The position numbers were made by a program, and so were the translations under genes. 20,415 nucleotides of DNA from Chara braunii (lineage: Eukaryota > Streptophyta > Charophyceae > Charales > Characeae), in the NCBI GenBank assembly GCA_003427395.1, contig BFEA01000097.1, positions 3,420,802 to 3,441,216 of the forward strand, given 5' to 3'. Below the pieces are notes generated by a model that worked only from the letters and a program-made list of their open reading frames with translations, made no database searches and was not told the DNA's origin. The stretch's first letter is position 1. The number at the start of each line of letters is the position of its first letter. Positions 17,604 through 20,415 of this stretch are shown here, in pieces.

Positions 17604-19087
17604 TTGTATTCGGCCTCGGTCAAATTAAACTTGACCCATGGTGCTGGCTGTCCGTTTCCGGCCGGCGATGCGGTTTTCGCCTTCCCTTTTCCTCAGGAGT
17701 TGTTGTTGCTTCGCGCCTGGAAAGCAGCCACCTGATCTCCCTCACATGATGCTTGGGTGGCTGTCGGGTCTTCCACAATGTTGTCTGTGTGGACTGCAGC
17801 GACATGCTGCGGACGCGGACCAAATTTACCTTTCTCCACATAGGTTGGCTGCCATGCCGACTTCTCGTATGCAGCCGCCCTATTGGTCTTGATGATCTCC
17901 CTTGCCTTGTCAATGATCTCGACGAAGGTCGCGTATTGCTCGTGATCACCAAGTGCAAGGCTCAAGGCGGCACATGACCGGTTGTAGAACTCCCGACGCA
18001 GATGCGAAAATGGCAATTCGAGATCGGGCGCCGCTGCGATCTTTTGCCATTCCGTGAGCCAGTCGCGTGTCGATGTGTTGCCTTGCTTCATGCTGAAGAG
18101 GCGGTTGATGGCGAGTGCTGGCGCATCGTCCACGATGAACCGCTTCTTCCATAGGTTCGTTAGATCTGCCCAAGGAATGTTTGTGTGCAGATCGACGACG
18201 TCGACGCCATGGATGGTTGCCAGGTGGCTAAGCCAGATCTGACATCCGCCCTTTGAGTTGAGGAACAACGTGCCGATGTATGAGCGCTCGGGGACGAAAA
18301 AAATCCAAAGTTCCATCGTACAACCCTCCCACCAGGGGACCAGGTCTTGATGCGTACAATCATCGAACTTTTCGATGCGGAATGTCGACATCTTGTAGTG
18401 TTGCGCTGTGTTGCCATCCTTGTTGGGCAGCTGGTGCAGTTGCTGAACCTCGGTCTTCAAGGTGTCCAGATGCGTGCTGATGGTGGCTGGTGCAGCGAAG
18501 GTGCTGATGTCGCCGAGCATTGCGACGACGTGGTCAACTCGTTCCTCCAATTGGCGGGTAGAGGGTGCACTGCTGGACTCGCCAGCATCTGGTCTTGGTG
18601 CAGATTGTTCCAAGTCCTGTACACGGGAATCAAGTGTCCGTGTAGCATCCTCGTGCAGATCCTTGTGGTTCCGCACCGCCCGTTGGAGATTCGCCAGCTC
18701 GGACTGCAGGTGGTTACAAGTGTAAACCAACCGGGTCACGAGTTTGGCCAGGAACTCGTTGTGTTGCTCTTCCGGCGTCGCGTCGTCGTGCTGCTCAGAT
18801 GGCTCAAAATGCCAAAACTTGAGCTTTTCGATGTTGGTGGCTTCATGCCGCTGTAACAGATCCTGGGCCTCCTTGCGGCGTGCCTAGGTATCTGCTTCGG
18901 CTTCGGCTTGAAGCCGCAGCTTTTCAACTGTTGCCGCCGCTTCAGCTTGTAGGCGGGCAGCCTCGGCTGCCGCCTGACGCTGTTCCTCAGCCTCGATCAG
19001 TGCGAGCTGAGCTTCGAAACGTTGTCGGTACTCGGCAATGGTCTCATTGGCCAATTGGCCTGGCATGCCCAGAACTGAGCCCATCAT
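17489..19087 (-). pseudogene. Gypsy gag (coiled-coil N-terminus, capsid-like domain, CCHC knuckle)
   Basis: One frame runs from a Met-Met at 19087 to the TGA at 17489-17491, about 530 codons, and is broken by TAG at 18884-18886 and TGA at 17693-17695. The N-terminal part is Ala/Glu/Gln-rich and likely coiled coil (EEQRQAAAEAARLQAEAAA). The middle resembles plant retrotransposon gag (WADLTNLWKKRF, then MKQGNTSTRDWLTEWQ). Downstream of the second stop, in the same frame, is a zinc knuckle, CYWCNSTKHKTSQC (17581-17540), a perfect C-X2-C-X4-H-X4-C. The frame is also open upstream of 19087 to 19216, but that part translates a tandem repeat, so I place the start at 19087 or 19084. Both internal stops are one transition away from Gln, Arg or Trp codons. 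Confidence 0.85.
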
Positions 19088-19097
19088 GGTGGAGGGG

Positions 19098-19196
19098 CAC
19101 TGCTGACGTGGCACTGTGGCATTGCTGACATGGTACTTCTGACATGGTACTGCTGACGTCGTACTGCTGACGTGGCACTGTTGCTGACGTGGCACT
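19098..19196. repeat. 14-bp tandem repeats with TGACGT cores in the gypsy leader
   Basis: The unit is close to ACTGCTGACGTGGC. TGACGT lies at 19104, 19154, 19168 and 19185, and the variant TGACAT at 19126 and 19140; four of the five spacings are 14 or 17 bp. TGACGT is the core site of TGA-type bZIP factors in plants, so this could act as a downstream enhancer. It is immediately upstream of the gag start. Confidence 0.6.
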
Positions 19197-19423
19197 ATAC
19201 CAACCCGGGAATGCATGCAAAGGGGTGGGTGGGAGGGAAAACGCAGGTAGGTAACTAAGCCAGCTATACTTTCCTCCCGGTCCTAATCAACAGACTAAAA
19301 TAAATAAAAAATAAAAGAAGAGGATCACCCCCCTTTTTTTTTTGTTTTTTTTTTATATTTGTCGATCTGCTATGAGTGAGGTATGTCAGAAGAGTACTAT
19401 GAGCGAGATCTAGGCCAAGTTTC

Positions 19424-19710
19424 GCAAAGTTTGGGCTTTCACAAAAATGCGATCTTGAATTTTTTTTTTTGCGAAATAGAGTAGAGATGCGATTTTCAGA
19501 AAAGAACTAAATCCAGTTTCTGAGAATATGGCAACTTCCTAATATGCCTAAAACGAAATGCTGGTAGGCTTCGCAAGATTTCCGTTTTCAAAAAAAAAAA
19601 AAAATTGCCAGATAGAATGGAGATTCGATTTTCAGAAAAGAATAAATCCGGTTTCCAAGAATATGACCACCTCTATCGTTATCCTAATATGCCTAGAAAA
19701 CGAAATGTTA
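19424..19710. repeat. Degenerate direct duplication of about 140 bp in the leader
   Basis: Two successive copies share the order TTCGCAA, a T- or A-run, GATTTTCAGAAAAGAA, TAAATCC(A/G)GTTTC, CCTAATATGCCTA and AAACGAAATG (first to about 19560, second to about 19708). The opposite homopolymers (T in the first, A in the second) are curious. Confidence 0.6.
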
Positions 19711-19920
19711 ACATCAGAAATTTTCGGCTATATATGCGAATATCAGAGAAACGAAATGCTACTATCAGGAATTTTCAGATAAAACGAAATGCGATTATCA
19801 GAAATTTCAGATATTTGTTGTGTGAAAACGAAATACGAATATCAGAAATTTTCAGGTAAAACGAAATGCGATTATCAGAAATTTTCAGATATTTGTTGCG
19901 AGAAAAAATTTCAGAGATTT
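19695..19920. repeat. AT-rich tandem array in the leader
   Basis: Units of about 33 to 51 bp built from CGAAATGCGATTATCAGAAA followed by TTTTCAGAT recur, with CGAAAT at 19701, 19752, 19785, 19829 and 19862. Translations through it are repeat artefacts. It forms part of a leader about 920 bp long between the primer site and gag. Confidence 0.65.
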
Positions 19921-20004
19921 GACGAAGTCCTACTTGATTTACTAATGAGTAATCAATAGATCAAGCAAGCTGGCTACTTGATTGAGCGGGTCCTCTGAAT
20001 GAGA

Positions 20005-20021
20005 GGTCCGCTCCGATACCA
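20005..20021 (-). other. Primer binding site, initiator tRNA-Met type
   Basis: The minus strand reads TGGTATCGGAGCGGACC, three bases (GTT) downstream of the 5' LTR end. The first 12 bases match the complement of the plant initiator tRNA-Met 3' end (TGGTATCAGAGC) with one change. Confidence 0.85.
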
Positions 20022-20024
20022 AAC

Positions 20025-20415
20025 TGTTGCATACTGTAACGGTGCAGACCAGAACAAGAACCGACCTCTCTCCCAAAGTACAAGATAGCGTAGCGGAAGA
20101 CTTAGATACCAATGATCCGAACAATCAATATTGCAATGCAGCCCCGAACATACATCATCATCATCACTCCATGGTGTGAAGGGGCCTGGCGCTCACACAG
20201 GAAGAATGCGCCAGTCCCCAACCATACACAGACGAAGAAGAGGGGGGTTAGACAAAGAAGAGGGGAAGATGGGAATGTCGTCAACACCAAGTCTTCGGCA
20301 CAGGCCCAAATAGTCCCTCGTCAAACGTCTGAATCCCAATGTCGACTCTGGATCCAATGTCGTCAAGTCTCAAGTCACAACTCTCTCTCTCTGTCGTAGT
20401 CCGCTGATACTGAGA
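20025..20415 (-). repeat. 5' LTR of the gypsy element, inner 391 bp only
   Basis: It starts TGTTGCATACTG on the plus strand and aligns to 12091-12490 with five substitutions and a 9-bp difference in an ATC repeat. Three of the five substitutions are CG versus CA or TG. The window stops exactly where the first contig seam occurs in the other LTR (12490), so the rest is missing from the assembled piece, or at least from this window. Confidence 0.9.

Larger units (their letters stand above)
12091..20415 (-). mobile_element. Ty3/gypsy chromovirus-like LTR retrotransposon, incomplete at the right edge
   Basis: All diagnostic parts are present in minus-strand order: partial 5' LTR (20415-20025), primer binding site, leader, gag, protease, reverse transcriptase, RNase H, integrase with chromodomain-like tail, polypurine tract, 3' LTR (13473-12091). 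The RT-before-integrase order places it in Ty3/gypsy. The LTR parts that can be compared (391 aligned bases) differ by five substitutions and one 9-bp trinucleotide-repeat indel. Six stops and two frameshifts disable the genes. Most of the 5' LTR, including its U3, lies outside the window. Confidence 0.95.

Noticed and set aside
18347-18856. 169-codon plus-strand ORF opposite gag
   Set aside because: Antisense shadow of the gag coiled-coil and capsid region; no family recognised.

Overview
The window is eukaryotic repeat DNA from a plant-lineage nuclear genome. There are no operons, no ribosome binding sites and no intact host gene. The coding remnants are a chromovirus-type Ty3/gypsy element, two LINE ORF2 fragments and a PIF/Harbinger transposase fragment. 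Their protein style, and the GGGACGCTGG(A/G)CCCGG tail repeat family, remind me of the charophyte alga Chara braunii. That species guess comes from recall, not a search.

Layout. Positions 1-560 hold reverse-strand copies of a tail repeat with two 3' hairpins. Positions 613-2400 (-) and 2517-4868 (+) are two related but distinct LINE ORF2 3' parts placed head to head; the plus copy ends in 52 A. Positions 4869-7643 are mostly unassigned DNA with short direct repeats, one poly(A)-tailed tail-repeat copy (6240-6411) and another A-tailed fragment (6999-7154). Positions 7647-9372 form a defective PIF/Harbinger-like transposon with matching ends. Positions 9413-9560 hold two more tail-repeat copies. 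Positions 9740-10345 are a long near-palindrome (foldback) with about 280-bp arms and a 15-nt loop, followed by a G-quadruplex-prone tract, tandem repeats and hairpins. Positions 11041-11225 carry six palindromes in a row. Positions 11664-11820 hold a reverse-strand tail-repeat copy.

From 12091 to the right edge lies a Ty3/gypsy element on the minus strand. In window order it has the 3' LTR (12091-13473), polypurine tract, integrase with chromodomain-like tail, RNase H, reverse transcriptase, protease, gag with a CCHC knuckle, a long repeat-rich leader, an initiator tRNA-Met primer binding site, and the inner 391 bp of the 5' LTR. Gag and pol are in different frames, and the overlap ends in a textbook -1 frameshift heptamer (G GGA AAC) directly before the gag stop, with a hairpin 10 nt downstream. 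Six other in-frame stops and two frameshifts make this copy inactive by its own coding capacity.

Two single-N positions (12491, 13171) are each flanked by an exact 95-bp duplication, and the window ends exactly at the end of a third copy of the first 95-mer. These look like assembly graph seams, not biology.
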